From positions 1 to 21,455 of the forward strand of contig UQEW01000037.1 of the NCBI GenBank assembly GCA_900540145.1: a stretch of 21,455 nucleotides of DNA. The letters run 5' to 3'. Under the pieces are notes generated by a model, which had not been told where the DNA came from, made no database searches, and worked only from the letters and a program-made list of their open reading frames with translations. This DNA is from an uncultured Eubacteriales bacterium (GTDB lineage: Bacteria; Bacillota; Clostridia; Peptostreptococcales; Anaerovoracaceae). Positions 1 to 7,690 of the stretch are shown here, piece after piece. Both the position numbers and the translations under genes were made by a program. Each line of letters opens with the position of its first letter. The first letter of the stretch is position 1.

Positions 1-110
1 GTAGCATACTACTTGAGATTTAGGCTTTCAATGTGCCTGCTATTTGACCCTTACTGAAAATTGATACTTTGTATCACATTTTTATGTTATCGGTATCATA
101 GCGTTATCTT

Positions 111-142
111 GATGTATGAGCTAGATCTTGTATGAGCTAGAT
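111..142 (-). repeat. 16-bp tandem duplication across the stop codon of the activase-fusion gene
   Basis: On the minus strand the unit ATCTAGCTCATACAAG (127-142) is followed directly by ATCTAGCTCATACATC (111-126), 14 of 16 bases identical. The TAG stop of the upstream gene lies inside the first unit. The sequence beyond it to position 1 holds no gene I can support; a small palindrome (TGATAC-ttt-GTATCA, 62-76) is the only other structure there. Confidence 0.8.
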
Positions 143-1825
143 TTTATCCAGCGCGTATAAGCAAGCTCCGGCGGCGCCTACGATTTCTGGCTCTTGACAG
201 ATATATAGTTTTGAACCGATTCTTTCTTCAACAGCTTTGACCACGCCGGGATTTTTAGCTACTCCGCCGGTCATCATGAATTCTTCCTCCATGCCTACTC
301 GTTTTAGCAAAGAATATGCTTTATTGGCAATGGCTTTGCAAACGCCCCAAGCAATATCAGGCTTTTCTTTATTGTTGGCGATGAGGGAGATGACTTCCGA
401 CTCAGCAGAAACTGAGCACATGCTTGTTATTTCGATTTCTTCAGTTGATGTCAGGGCGGCAGGTCCAAGCTCTGACACATCTATTTCTAAAGTTCGTGCA
501 ATCATTTCAAGAAAGCGGCCCGTGCCGGCGGCGCACTTGTCATTCATGACAAAGTCGGTGACTTCGCCAGCCTGGTTCAGATGGACTGCTTTGCTGTCCT
601 GACCGCCGATATCCAGTATGGCCCTGATGGCCGGGTTGAAATAGTGGGCGCCGCGGCCGTGACAGCTTATTTCGGTGACATTTTCGTCGGCAAAGTCTAT
701 GCTTACGCGGCCGTAACCGGTGGAAACTATATAGAAAAGGTCGTCTTTTATAAGTCCAGCCGCCTTGAGAACTTCCTCAAGGGCACGGGCCGCGCTATCG
801 GCAGATTTGGCTCCTGTGCGGACTACAGTTGAGGCGATTATTTTTTTGTCTGCATTCATTATGACAGCGTTGGTCGAGGTGGAACCGCTGTCTATTCCCA
901 TAACATACATATTTTCACTTCTCCCTTTTGGATTTTCTGAGTTCTTAAAATTCCGGCCATCAAGCATGGTATCAGCTGCAGGCTCAAGCGATTCCAGAAA
1001 GGCCTCTATTCTTGTTAAAATCTGACCGCGACTTTGCCTGGTGTAATCGGTTTCAAGCAATAGCATTGGATGTTCTATGTTTTTTTTCAACCATGCGTAT
1101 TCGTAAGAATAATTGTCGCAGAATTGAACCGTATGATAAATTACACCGTCTACGCTCTGGGCATATTGTGTTATCAGCTTGTCCCGCCCTGCGGCTTCTT
1201 CCATACGCATACATGGAAACTGACTGAGGAGCCCTCTCGTGTATCCTTCCAGTATATGACCAGGTTCCAGCAGATACTTTTGCATTATGCCGGTACATGT
1301 CAAATCGAAAGCTATGTTGACGCTTTTATCATCAAGAATATCAATTATTGTTTTGTTTGCTCTCGCGCCGATTAGGCCTATGTTAAGCCGGTTCTTTTTT
1401 ATTGATATGATCTGCTCTTTTGTCAGCGGAGCGAGAACTTGTTCCAGTTTATCTTCGCTGAAGAATTTGCCGGAAAAGTTTTCATATGATTTTATCATGT
1501 TTTTTATTCGCGTTTGGTATAGAGCTACGCCCGTTTCTTTTGTTGTGCGGGGCGTGTCTAAGATGTAGATGAATTTGCCCGGCAGTTCTTCTCTGAGCAC
1601 ATCGTAGAGTCTGCGAATGCTATCACAGCAGGTGGTTAGAATCACGCCTTCATAGTCGTTGTCAAGCACTTCTTCCAACACGCCTTTAGCAAAACTGCAT
1701 ATATTGGGATGCATTTTTATGTCGGCCTGAGTGAAGCTGGTCACATCAGGTTCTATTCTTTTCATTTCAACGCCCATAGAGGTGAAGACTTCTACAGGGG
1801 CGTATTTGCATATATATCCTAACAT
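137..1825 (-). CDS. Fusion of a 2-hydroxyacyl-CoA dehydratase-type (HgdB-like) subunit and an ATP-dependent activase (HgdC-like)
   Basis: 562 residues in two parts. Residues 1 to about 300 look like an HgdB/FldB-type subunit with candidate iron-sulfur ligands in NICSFAKG (Cys43), TTCCDS (Cys66/67), Cys205 and QFCD (Cys236), ending in the family's typical TRIEAF stretch. Residues 306-562 are a complete activase of the BadF/BcrA/HgdC ATPase family: phosphate-binding GIDSGSTST, a second nucleotide-binding segment DIGGQD (405-410), and NDKCAAGTGRFLE (Cys431) plus SMCSVSAESEV (Cys470), which match the ligands of the [4Fe-4S] cluster bridging the activase dimer. In the family this ATPase injects one low-potential electron into the dehydratase to start radical dehydration of a 2-hydroxyacyl-CoA. 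The two activities are normally separate proteins. It starts 39 nt behind the partner gene, with an AGGAG site made by a tandem repeat. The substrate cannot be read from sequence; a double-cubane-cluster reductase is an alternative. Confidence 0.85.
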   Translation of the reverse strand: MLGYICKYAPVEVFTSMGVEMKRIEPDVTSFTQADIKMHPNICSFAKGVLEEVLDNDYEGVILTTCCDSIRRLYDVLREELPGKFIYILDTPRTTKETGVALYQTRIKNMIKSYENFSGKFFSEDKLEQVLAPLTKEQIISIKKNRLNIGLIGARANKTIIDILDDKSVNIAFDLTCTGIMQKYLLEPGHILEGYTRGLLSQFPCMRMEEAAGRDKLITQYAQSVDGVIYHTVQFCDNYSYEYAWLKKNIEHPMLLLETDYTRQSRGQILTRIEAFLESLEPAADTMLDGRNFKNSENPKGRSENMYVMGIDSGSTSTNAVIMNADKKIIASTVVRTGAKSADSAARALEEVLKAAGLIKDDLFYIVSTGYGRVSIDFADENVTEISCHGRGAHYFNPAIRAILDIGGQDSKAVHLNQAGEVTDFVMNDKCAAGTGRFLEMIARTLEIDVSELGPAALTSTEEIEITSMCSVSAESEVISLIANNKEKPDIAWGVCKAIANKAYSLLKRVGMEEEFMMTGGVAKNPGVVKAVEERIGSKLYICQEPEIVGAAGACLYALDKI

Positions 1826-1876
1826 TTGTTTTCTCCTAATATTTGATTTATCCTAATATTTGTTTTATCCTAACAT
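1809..1876 (-). repeat. Four tandem 17-bp units bridging the stop of one gene and the start of the next
   Basis: Read on the minus strand the units are ATGTTAGGATAAAACAA (1860-1876), ATATTAGGATAAATCAA (1843-1859), ATATTAGGAGAAAACAA (1826-1842) and ATGTTAGGATATATATG (1809-1825). Unit 1 contains the last codons and TAA stop of the HgdB-like gene (Met-Leu-Gly-stop). Unit 3 has T changed to G, creating the AGGAG ribosome binding site. Unit 4 is the start of the fusion gene (Met-Leu-Gly). The whole intergenic gap is therefore repeat. Confidence 0.92.
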
Positions 1877-3121
1877 TTCCAGAAAAGCTTCCAGCCTGGT
1901 TTTTATCTGTCCGTCGTGGCTGTTTCTCTTGTCGATACCGTCTCCATCAAGATTTATCATAGGAATCCCCAGCTCTTGCATTTTTTCCTTGAGAAGGACG
2001 CTGCCGCCGAAAGCCTGTTTGCAGCCCCAGTGGCAGAAATTGATTACGGCGTCAGGCTCCAGAGCAGAAGCCATTTGACCTAACCTTTCGCTTTTGTATG
2101 AATAAGAGCCGTTAAAAAGATTTCTTATGGTCTTTCGAGCTAAAGCCTCAAAAGGATGGCCCTCATCTAGATTTTCAGCAAAATCCAGCGCCATATCCGT
2201 AGCTACAATTTGATATTTATTGCTGCTGTTGAAATACTTTTTTAATGTCTCTTGATAAAAAGGTATCAGATGAATCCACATTATTCTTTTGCCTTCAAAA
2301 GGAGGATTGCTGCTGATTTCGTCGTTCATGAAACGGATCAGCTCTAGGAATTCCTCGTTGCCGATCAAAAGGTGCATGCCCATCATTAGATAAAGGTGAC
2401 TTACCAGCTCTGCCGGATAGCATCTTTCTTTTTGATAATGGAAAAACTGTTTGAGAGCTTTTCTCGTCTCGTTTTCAGTTTTTATTATTTCTCTGAGCTT
2501 TTCTTCGCGGAAAGGCGTTCCTGTCAATGCAGACAAGTCATCGGTCAGCTGTCGAAGTTGGTCGGCCAGATACATGACAGATGATTTGTCATCATCATAA
2601 GGAACATCAAGAAAAGTGAACGGGACGCCTGCCGTCTTTTCCAGATAACGAAAGGTGTTTAGATTACCGTCGCATGATAAGGAAGTGGTTACAGCATAGC
2701 TGGGTGGCTGAATGACACCGCTCTCTACACCGCCTACAAAAGTTTTATGATATGAGCATAACGTAGGAGCGATACCCATATCCTGAGCATAGTCAATAAA
2801 ATAATCTTCAAGATGAAACCCGCCCAGGTAGCAGGAAAGACATTCAATGGAAAGGGTGTTGAGACCAAAACACTGCATTATCTCGCTGGGAGCGAATATA
2901 TTTCCCCATACATAGCTGTCTTTTTTTGCGAGAGAATCAGCAACAAGGGCCATCATCATGGTTTCAAGTTTCTGGTACCCTCTGGAAATGTTCCGATTGG
3001 GAGCTATAGCAGTCATCCACTTGTTGGCCTTATAGCCCAGAACAATCTTATTCCAGCTTTTTTCAGGCTTTTTCATCGCCTCATTTTTAACGTAATCTAT
3101 ATATTTTTCTACAATAGACAT
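1865..3121 (-). CDS. 2-hydroxyacyl-CoA dehydratase family subunit (HgdA/HgdB-like)
   Basis: 418 residues, the usual length for subunits of the 2-hydroxyacyl-CoA dehydratase/benzoyl-CoA reductase family. Cysteines able to hold an Fe-S cluster are Cys84, Cys94 and Cys97 (ECLSC), Cys122, Cys150 (SLSCDG), and Cys363/Cys367 in HWGCKQ. The C-terminus has the family signature GIPMINLDGDGID followed by KTRLEAFLEML. It is first in a two-gene minus-strand unit with the HgdB-activase fusion; together they would give two dehydratase-type subunits plus the activator. The start has a good AGGTGA site 5 nt upstream. No CoA-transferase, ligase or acyl-CoA dehydrogenase is next to it, so neither pathway nor substrate can be inferred. 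A double-cubane-cluster protein is possible, given the number of cysteines. Confidence 0.82.
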   Translation of the reverse strand: MSIVEKYIDYVKNEAMKKPEKSWNKIVLGYKANKWMTAIAPNRNISRGYQKLETMMMALVADSLAKKDSYVWGNIFAPSEIMQCFGLNTLSIECLSCYLGGFHLEDYFIDYAQDMGIAPTLCSYHKTFVGGVESGVIQPPSYAVTTSLSCDGNLNTFRYLEKTAGVPFTFLDVPYDDDKSSVMYLADQLRQLTDDLSALTGTPFREEKLREIIKTENETRKALKQFFHYQKERCYPAELVSHLYLMMGMHLLIGNEEFLELIRFMNDEISSNPPFEGKRIMWIHLIPFYQETLKKYFNSSNKYQIVATDMALDFAENLDEGHPFEALARKTIRNLFNGSYSYKSERLGQMASALEPDAVINFCHWGCKQAFGGSVLLKEKMQELGIPMINLDGDGIDKRNSHDGQIKTRLEAFLEMLG

Positions 3122-3180
3122 TATTCACCTCATATATAATTTCATTTACTTTACATTAAAGAAAAAAATGCACAAAAGCC

Positions 3181-3189
3181 AGTATAGCA
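3181..3189 (-). promoter_or_regulatory. Probable extended -10 promoter for the dehydratase/activase unit
   Basis: The minus strand reads TGCTATACT, a TG-N extended -10 (TATACT), about 60 nt upstream of the ATG at 3121. No good -35 lies 17 bp upstream (ATACAC), as is common with extended -10 promoters. It sits back to back with the plus-strand promoter of the TraX-like gene. Confidence 0.4.
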
Positions 3190-3208
3190 CATTTTTTATA
3201 AAAGTGTA

Positions 3209-3235
3209 TTGACAATTTGGCAGATGTGTTAAAAT
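3209..3235 (+). promoter_or_regulatory. Probable promoter of the TraX-like gene
   Basis: A perfect TTGACA (3209-3214) and TAAAAT (3230-3235) are separated by 15 bp, shorter than the ideal 17, so strength is uncertain. It lies about 50 nt upstream of the ATG at 3284. Confidence 0.4.
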
Positions 3236-3283
3236 GTAAGAGATATTAAGTTTAGACTTAAGTACGGTAAGAGAGGTAGAAAG

Positions 3284-4027
3284 ATGGACAAAAAACCGTT
3301 AAACAGAGATGTTATAAAATATATCGCTATGGTGACAATGACGTTGAACCATGCGGCAAGAGTGTTCCTGACACCGGGAACGACGCTGTATGAGACACTT
3401 ATATACATAGGATATTTTACAGCCCCTATAATGTGCTTTTTCCTGGTGGAAGGATATCATTATACTAAATCCAAACTGAAATATGCTTTAAGACTGTTGA
3501 TATTTGCCGTAATTTCAGAATTACCGTTCTGCATGGCTTTTTCAGAGGCATTTACCGGAACAGACGGGATTGCGTATTGCGGAATGAATATGATATTTAC
3601 TTTGCTGATATGTTTTTGTATGGTGTGGGCGTTAGAAGAACTGAAAAATTCATCCTTGAAAATAATCGTCGTTTTTGTCGCTTTTTATCTTTCTATGTAC
3701 TCGGATTGGTCGCTTTCAGCGCCTATGTTTACATTGCTATTCCAATGGGCTGGCAGAGACGAGGAAAAGATAAAAGGGGCTTTCGCAGCCGCGACACTTT
3801 TATATGGAACATACAGGTTCATGGGAGTATACGGGGCTCTTTCTGCGATGGGAAGCTTCGTATATGCTCTGCAAAATATGGCCGGTCCAGCTATGGCCGG
3901 AGTAGTTATAGTCTTTGAGTATAATGGACGCCGCATGGAAAAATGGAAGAATTTTTCCAAGTGGTTCTTCTACATATATTATCCGGCTCATCTGGCTTTG
4001 ATAGGGGCCATAAGGCTGCTGGGTTAG
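3284..4027 (+). CDS. TraX-family integral membrane protein
   Basis: 247 mostly hydrophobic residues with about seven or eight predicted membrane spans. The N-terminus (LNRDVIKYIAMVTMTLNHAA, residues 6-25) matches the opening of TraX-family proteins, where a conserved basic/His motif precedes the first span. TraX of the F plasmid N-acetylates pilin. Chromosomal homologues are common in Clostridia and are thought to be membrane acyltransferases of unknown substrate. A GAGAGG site precedes the ATG. It stands alone, divergent from the dehydratase unit and convergent with the surface protein; no conjugation genes are near, so its family name should not be read as evidence of a conjugative element. 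The 47-nt gap to the next stop holds a CTGCATGCAG palindrome but no clear terminator. Confidence 0.8.
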   Translation: MDKKPLNRDVIKYIAMVTMTLNHAARVFLTPGTTLYETLIYIGYFTAPIMCFFLVEGYHYTKSKLKYALRLLIFAVISELPFCMAFSEAFTGTDGIAYCGMNMIFTLLICFCMVWALEELKNSSLKIIVVFVAFYLSMYSDWSLSAPMFTLLFQWAGRDEEKIKGAFAAATLLYGTYRFMGVYGALSAMGSFVYALQNMAGPAMAGVVIVFEYNGRRMEKWKNFSKWFFYIYYPAHLALIGAIRLLG

Positions 4028-4074
4028 ACTGCATGCAGGATAAATTCCTTACAGAGCCAGCAAAGCCAGAAAGG

Positions 4075-5952
4075 TTACTTTTTATTCTTTCTCTTAAATT
4101 TTACGTAGTAAACTGCGCCGACAGCGGCTCCTGAGACTATTATAGCCGATATGATAAGAGCCGGTGCAGAAAGACCTAGGAACAGAGTCTGTGTTTTGCC
4201 ATCTTTGGATTCAGCAGAATCGCTGTCCGAACCTCTGAGGCCATCATCGCCGTAAACTTCAGAAGACGTATCTGCTTCGGTATTGTCTTCTGAGACGCTG
4301 CCTTCGTCATCGGAAGAACCGGTTTCTGATATTAGGCCGCTTTCTATTTTCTTTATATCGCTTTCCAAAAGCTGTCCGCTATCGGTGCCGAGCAAGATAA
4401 AAGGAGAGAAATCGGTTACATTCATATGGACTTTGCCGCCGCTTACCGTGGCAGCAGTTATTTGTATTTTTCCATTGCTGCGCAGATGCTTTATCAGAAT
4501 CTGCCCTCCGTTTTTTATACCTGAGACAGGAAATTCTACTCTGATATGCTTTCCGCCTTCTGAATATTTACCATTAACTTTTATGTTGCAAAAGTCAATG
4601 ACTTTGTATCCTTTTTGATAAAGTTTCTCAAAGGCGTCGCCTTTTTGAGAGAGGGTGGAAACATTCATAGAAACATTGTTACTCATGCCGTCGCCTGAAA
4701 TAAAGATTCCTGTGGCAGGATCGGTAATGCCTACATAGAAGTTGGCTGCACTTAGATTTTTCTTGGAAGTCGGTTCTCCGAAATAACCTATGAACCCTTC
4801 TGCGTCGCTGTATCCCGTACTATATAAATATGTGAAATTCCCGCTGGAATCGAGAGCAGATATGCCTGCCAGCTCCCAAGTTCCGTAATAATTACAATCA
4901 AGAGTAATAGAATGTTTGCCGGTAGAAGAATCATATGTCATACCTCCGCCAAACTCGCATACGCCGCCTCGACCGGTTTTGATGAAAGGCGTTACGTCTA
5001 CAATTTTAGAGTCGTCTGTAACTTTAACAGAGATAGTTACGTTGCTGCCGAGAGAAGCATATCTTGTGCTGACAGATACGGAGGAGCTGATTATTTCAGG
5101 GCCTTTTTTATCTTTGGCGCCGCCGGCAGATGCTTTTACTTGGAAGTTTCCCTTTGAGAGGTTGGCTGTTTCGTAACCGTAATCTTCAAATTGGCTGTAT
5201 GATGAGTTATAGATTACGGCAGTGTTGGCATTGCTGTCTTGAGCTGAAATGGATACTATCTCATATTTTCCATTATAATCAGTAGGAACTTCCAACGCCC
5301 ATTTGTTGCCGCTTACGTGGCTGGCAAAGACAAAAGCGGTTACGGGGCCTTGGCCTGTTTTTACCTCGTAATCTACTCTCGTTACTTTTACATTGTCGCT
5401 TATGTTTACATATATTTTGTTGCCTTCGCCTACTTTGCAAGTGGACTTTTCCGCGTAGACAGAAGCTGTATCTATAACAGGAGCTTCATAGTCTCCTGCC
5501 TTGTTTTCCACATTGAATTTGGAACGGGACATATCTATCGGCATGCTTCCGGGCTCGTACATATCCTGTGAATTGTTTTTATCATAAAAACAGTAAACAT
5601 TGCCGTTAGCGTCATACAGGCTTATATAATCTATGCCCCATGAGCCGCTGTAACCTATATCGACCGAACAAGTAACGGTGCCTGATGAAATTATTTTATC
5701 GGCAGGAACTGATACGACGCCGTAGTTACCATGGATAACACCTATATCTATATGGGCTATTTTTACAGATGAAGATAAGTTAAAGGAGAAAGAGGCTGAA
5801 CTGCCGATATCTAATGAAGAACCGGAGACCTTGACGTTGGAAACGTTTACGTTAGAGTAGGCAGAAGCCTTTTGCGCGTCATAAGGAACGCTTGCTAAAA
5901 ATAATGCGGTTATTACCATTACAGCAATAAAGTGCGAAAGCTTCTTTTTCAT
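4075..5952 (-). CDS. Secreted, membrane-anchored surface protein with three Ig-like repeats
   Basis: Chosen start is the ATG at 5952 (625 residues), behind AAGGAG; an adjacent ATG at 5955 is too close to that site, and a TTG at 5979 is unlikely. A signal peptide (MKKK, hydrophobic core, AKA-type ending in QKASA) would be cut near residue 31. Three homologous Ig/beta-sandwich repeats follow at about 33-150, 155-270 and 284-405, each ending in a W/Y-E-L/I-xxISxxDxxGN-type strand. A distinct beta domain (about 410-522) ends in DFSPFILLG, a motif common at the end of such modules. Next come an acidic Ser/Asp/Glu linker (525-588), one transmembrane helix (589-616) and a basic tail KFKRKNKK. There is no LPxTG, so anchoring is by the membrane helix. 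Probable role: adhesion or wall-associated scaffold; ligand unknown. Confidence 0.75.
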   Translation of the reverse strand: MKKKLSHFIAVMVITALFLASVPYDAQKASAYSNVNVSNVKVSGSSLDIGSSASFSFNLSSSVKIAHIDIGVIHGNYGVVSVPADKIISSGTVTCSVDIGYSGSWGIDYISLYDANGNVYCFYDKNNSQDMYEPGSMPIDMSRSKFNVENKAGDYEAPVIDTASVYAEKSTCKVGEGNKIYVNISDNVKVTRVDYEVKTGQGPVTAFVFASHVSGNKWALEVPTDYNGKYEIVSISAQDSNANTAVIYNSSYSQFEDYGYETANLSKGNFQVKASAGGAKDKKGPEIISSSVSVSTRYASLGSNVTISVKVTDDSKIVDVTPFIKTGRGGVCEFGGGMTYDSSTGKHSITLDCNYYGTWELAGISALDSSGNFTYLYSTGYSDAEGFIGYFGEPTSKKNLSAANFYVGITDPATGIFISGDGMSNNVSMNVSTLSQKGDAFEKLYQKGYKVIDFCNIKVNGKYSEGGKHIRVEFPVSGIKNGGQILIKHLRSNGKIQITAATVSGGKVHMNVTDFSPFILLGTDSGQLLESDIKKIESGLISETGSSDDEGSVSEDNTEADTSSEVYGDDGLRGSDSDSAESKDGKTQTLFLGLSAPALIISAIIVSGAAVGAVYYVKFKRKNKK

Positions 5953-6006
5953 CATTTTCTCCTTTTCCCCTTTTCCCAATACTGTGAGTAACTGTAAATT
6001 ATAATC

Positions 6007-6035
6007 ATATTATCATCGAAACTATGAAATTTCAA
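6007..6035 (-). promoter_or_regulatory. Sigma-A-type promoter of the surface protein gene
   Basis: The minus strand has TTGAAA (6030-6035) and TAATAT (6007-6012) with a 17-bp spacer. Transcription would begin near 6000, leaving a leader of about 45-50 nt before the ATG at 5952. Confidence 0.6.
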
Positions 6036-6141
6036 TATAAGAGCCTTTAATAGGCAGACACTTTTTTTCATAAACCGTGCATAATCACTGCAAAGACTAA
6101 TATATTTTTGTATAGCAGTAAAAATATGCGGAGGGGATTAT

Positions 6142-7620
6142 ATGATAAATCAGGATATCTATCGTGATATTGGCACGAGAGCGGGCGGCGATATATATAT
6201 AGGTGTCGTCGGACCGGTGAGGACCGGCAAATCGAGTTTCATAAAGAGATTTATGGATATTCTTGTATTTCCCAATATGGCCAATCCATATGAAAAGACC
6301 AGAATAATGGATGAACTGCCTCAGAGCGGTGAAGGAAAGACTATAACCACCACAGAGCCAAAATTTATTCCTCCGGAAGCAGTCCATATCAACACTAAAA
6401 GCGGAGCAGGCTTTAATGTGCGCCTGGTGGACTGCGTAGGATATATGGTTCCGGGAGTATTGGGCGATAAGGAAGGCGGAAAAGAGAGAATGGTAAGTAC
6501 GCCTTGGTCTGAAGAACAGATACCCTTCAGCAGGGCGGCCGAAATAGGTACGGAGAAGGTCGTAACGGAGCATTCGGTAGTAGGCGTGGTAGTAACTACT
6601 GACGGAAGTTTTGGAGAACTGCCTAGGAGCAGTTTCGTCGATGCAGAAGAAAAGACAGTATCGCAGCTAAAAGAACTGCATAAGCCGTTTGTCATAATTT
6701 TAAATTCGGCTACGCCACAAAGCGCCAAAAGCCGTGACATGGCCAAACAGATGGAAGAGCATTATGGCATACCTGTATTGCTTACTAACTGTCAGCGTAT
6801 GACTGAGGAAAACTTTGAGGAAATGTTTGATAAGTTGATAAATCAGTTTCCTGCCTGCGAAATACAGTTTAAACTTCCCGGATATATGGATGCCATTTCC
6901 AGCGACCACTGGATAAAAGCGACTATAATAACCAGGGTTAAAGAATGGATGGCAGAATTTGAGACTATAGGTCAGGTCCTTTCCAGCTGTTTTATGATAG
7001 CTGACGGAAAAATCATAAAAGATGTAAAAGTGGTCAGGGCAGATATGGCCACGGGATTGGTAGTGCTGGAGCCTCATTTGGACTCGGCTTTGTATTATAA
7101 GGTAATAGAAGAACTGATGAATGCTCCTGTTGAAGATGACAGACAACTGTTTGTCCTGCTTAAGGAATATTCCAAAGCTAAAGCAGCCTACGATAATATA
7201 AAAGGCGCTTTGGAGCAAGTGAATTCTTCAGATTACGGGATTGTCGCTCCTAAATTGTCGGAAATGGTTTTAGAAAAACCTGAAGTGTTCAAGCAGGGAA
7301 ACAAATACGGCGTAAGGATGAAAGCAAAAGCTCCATGTTTACATATAATCAGAACTGATATTTCTACGGAGGTTTCTCCTGTGGTAGGAAGTGAAAGTCA
7401 GTCGGAAGATTTGGCACATTCGCTGATGGAACAGTTTGAAAACGGCGGAGAAGATATTTGGGAAACAAATCTCTTTGGAAAGTCCCTCAGAGAGATGGTT
7501 ACCGAGCAGATGGAGAGCAAAGTGAACGATGTTCCTGATTCTTTGAGAATAAAGGTACAGAAGTCTTTGCAGAAGATAAGCGATGAAGGTAAAGATTATT
7601 TTATCTGTATCATTTTATAG
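6142..7620 (+). CDS. spoIVA: Stage IV sporulation protein A, spore coat basement ATPase
   Basis: 492 residues, the same length as the Bacillus subtilis protein, and recognisable throughout. The N-terminal TRAFAC-like ATPase domain has the Walker A motif GPVRTGKSS (24-32), a conserved sensor-region TTTEPKF (69-75) and the Walker B-like RLVDCVGY (94-101). The conserved C-terminal end is KDYFICIIL; in the family the C-terminal domain binds SpoVM on the forespore membrane. SpoIVA uses ATP to polymerise irreversibly on the mother-cell side of the forespore, building the platform for coat and cortex. The start follows GGAGGGG. It is expected to be sigma-E controlled, but I could not find a convincing sigma-E promoter in the 160-nt upstream gap. 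Its presence marks the host as an endospore former. Confidence 0.97.
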   Translation: MINQDIYRDIGTRAGGDIYIGVVGPVRTGKSSFIKRFMDILVFPNMANPYEKTRIMDELPQSGEGKTITTTEPKFIPPEAVHINTKSGAGFNVRLVDCVGYMVPGVLGDKEGGKERMVSTPWSEEQIPFSRAAEIGTEKVVTEHSVVGVVVTTDGSFGELPRSSFVDAEEKTVSQLKELHKPFVIILNSATPQSAKSRDMAKQMEEHYGIPVLLTNCQRMTEENFEEMFDKLINQFPACEIQFKLPGYMDAISSDHWIKATIITRVKEWMAEFETIGQVLSSCFMIADGKIIKDVKVVRADMATGLVVLEPHLDSALYYKVIEELMNAPVEDDRQLFVLLKEYSKAKAAYDNIKGALEQVNSSDYGIVAPKLSEMVLEKPEVFKQGNKYGVRMKAKAPCLHIIRTDISTEVSPVVGSESQSEDLAHSLMEQFENGGEDIWETNLFGKSLREMVTEQMESKVNDVPDSLRIKVQKSLQKISDEGKDYFICIIL

Positions 7621-7690
7621 AGGACATCGTCCTTTGCAGAAAAAATATTGTAGGCCAAATATTACAAATTAAAGTATTGCTTTTTTATAA

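Noticed and set aside
62..76. TGATAC-ttt-GTATCA palindrome as an operator or terminator
   Set aside because: Too short, with no associated gene within the window to its left; could be chance in AT-rich DNA.
3284..4027. TraX homologue as evidence of a conjugative element
   Set aside because: No relaxase, coupling protein, integrase or transfer gene is near, and chromosomal TraX-family proteins are common in Clostridia.
6040..6141. Sigma-E promoter before spoIVA
   Set aside because: Elements such as GCATAAT (6079-6085) are present, but no correctly spaced CATACA-like -10 was found, so I did not list it.
7621..7636. AGGAC-atc-GTCCT-TT hairpin after spoIVA as a terminator
   Set aside because: The stem is only 5 bp with three T behind it, too weak to call.
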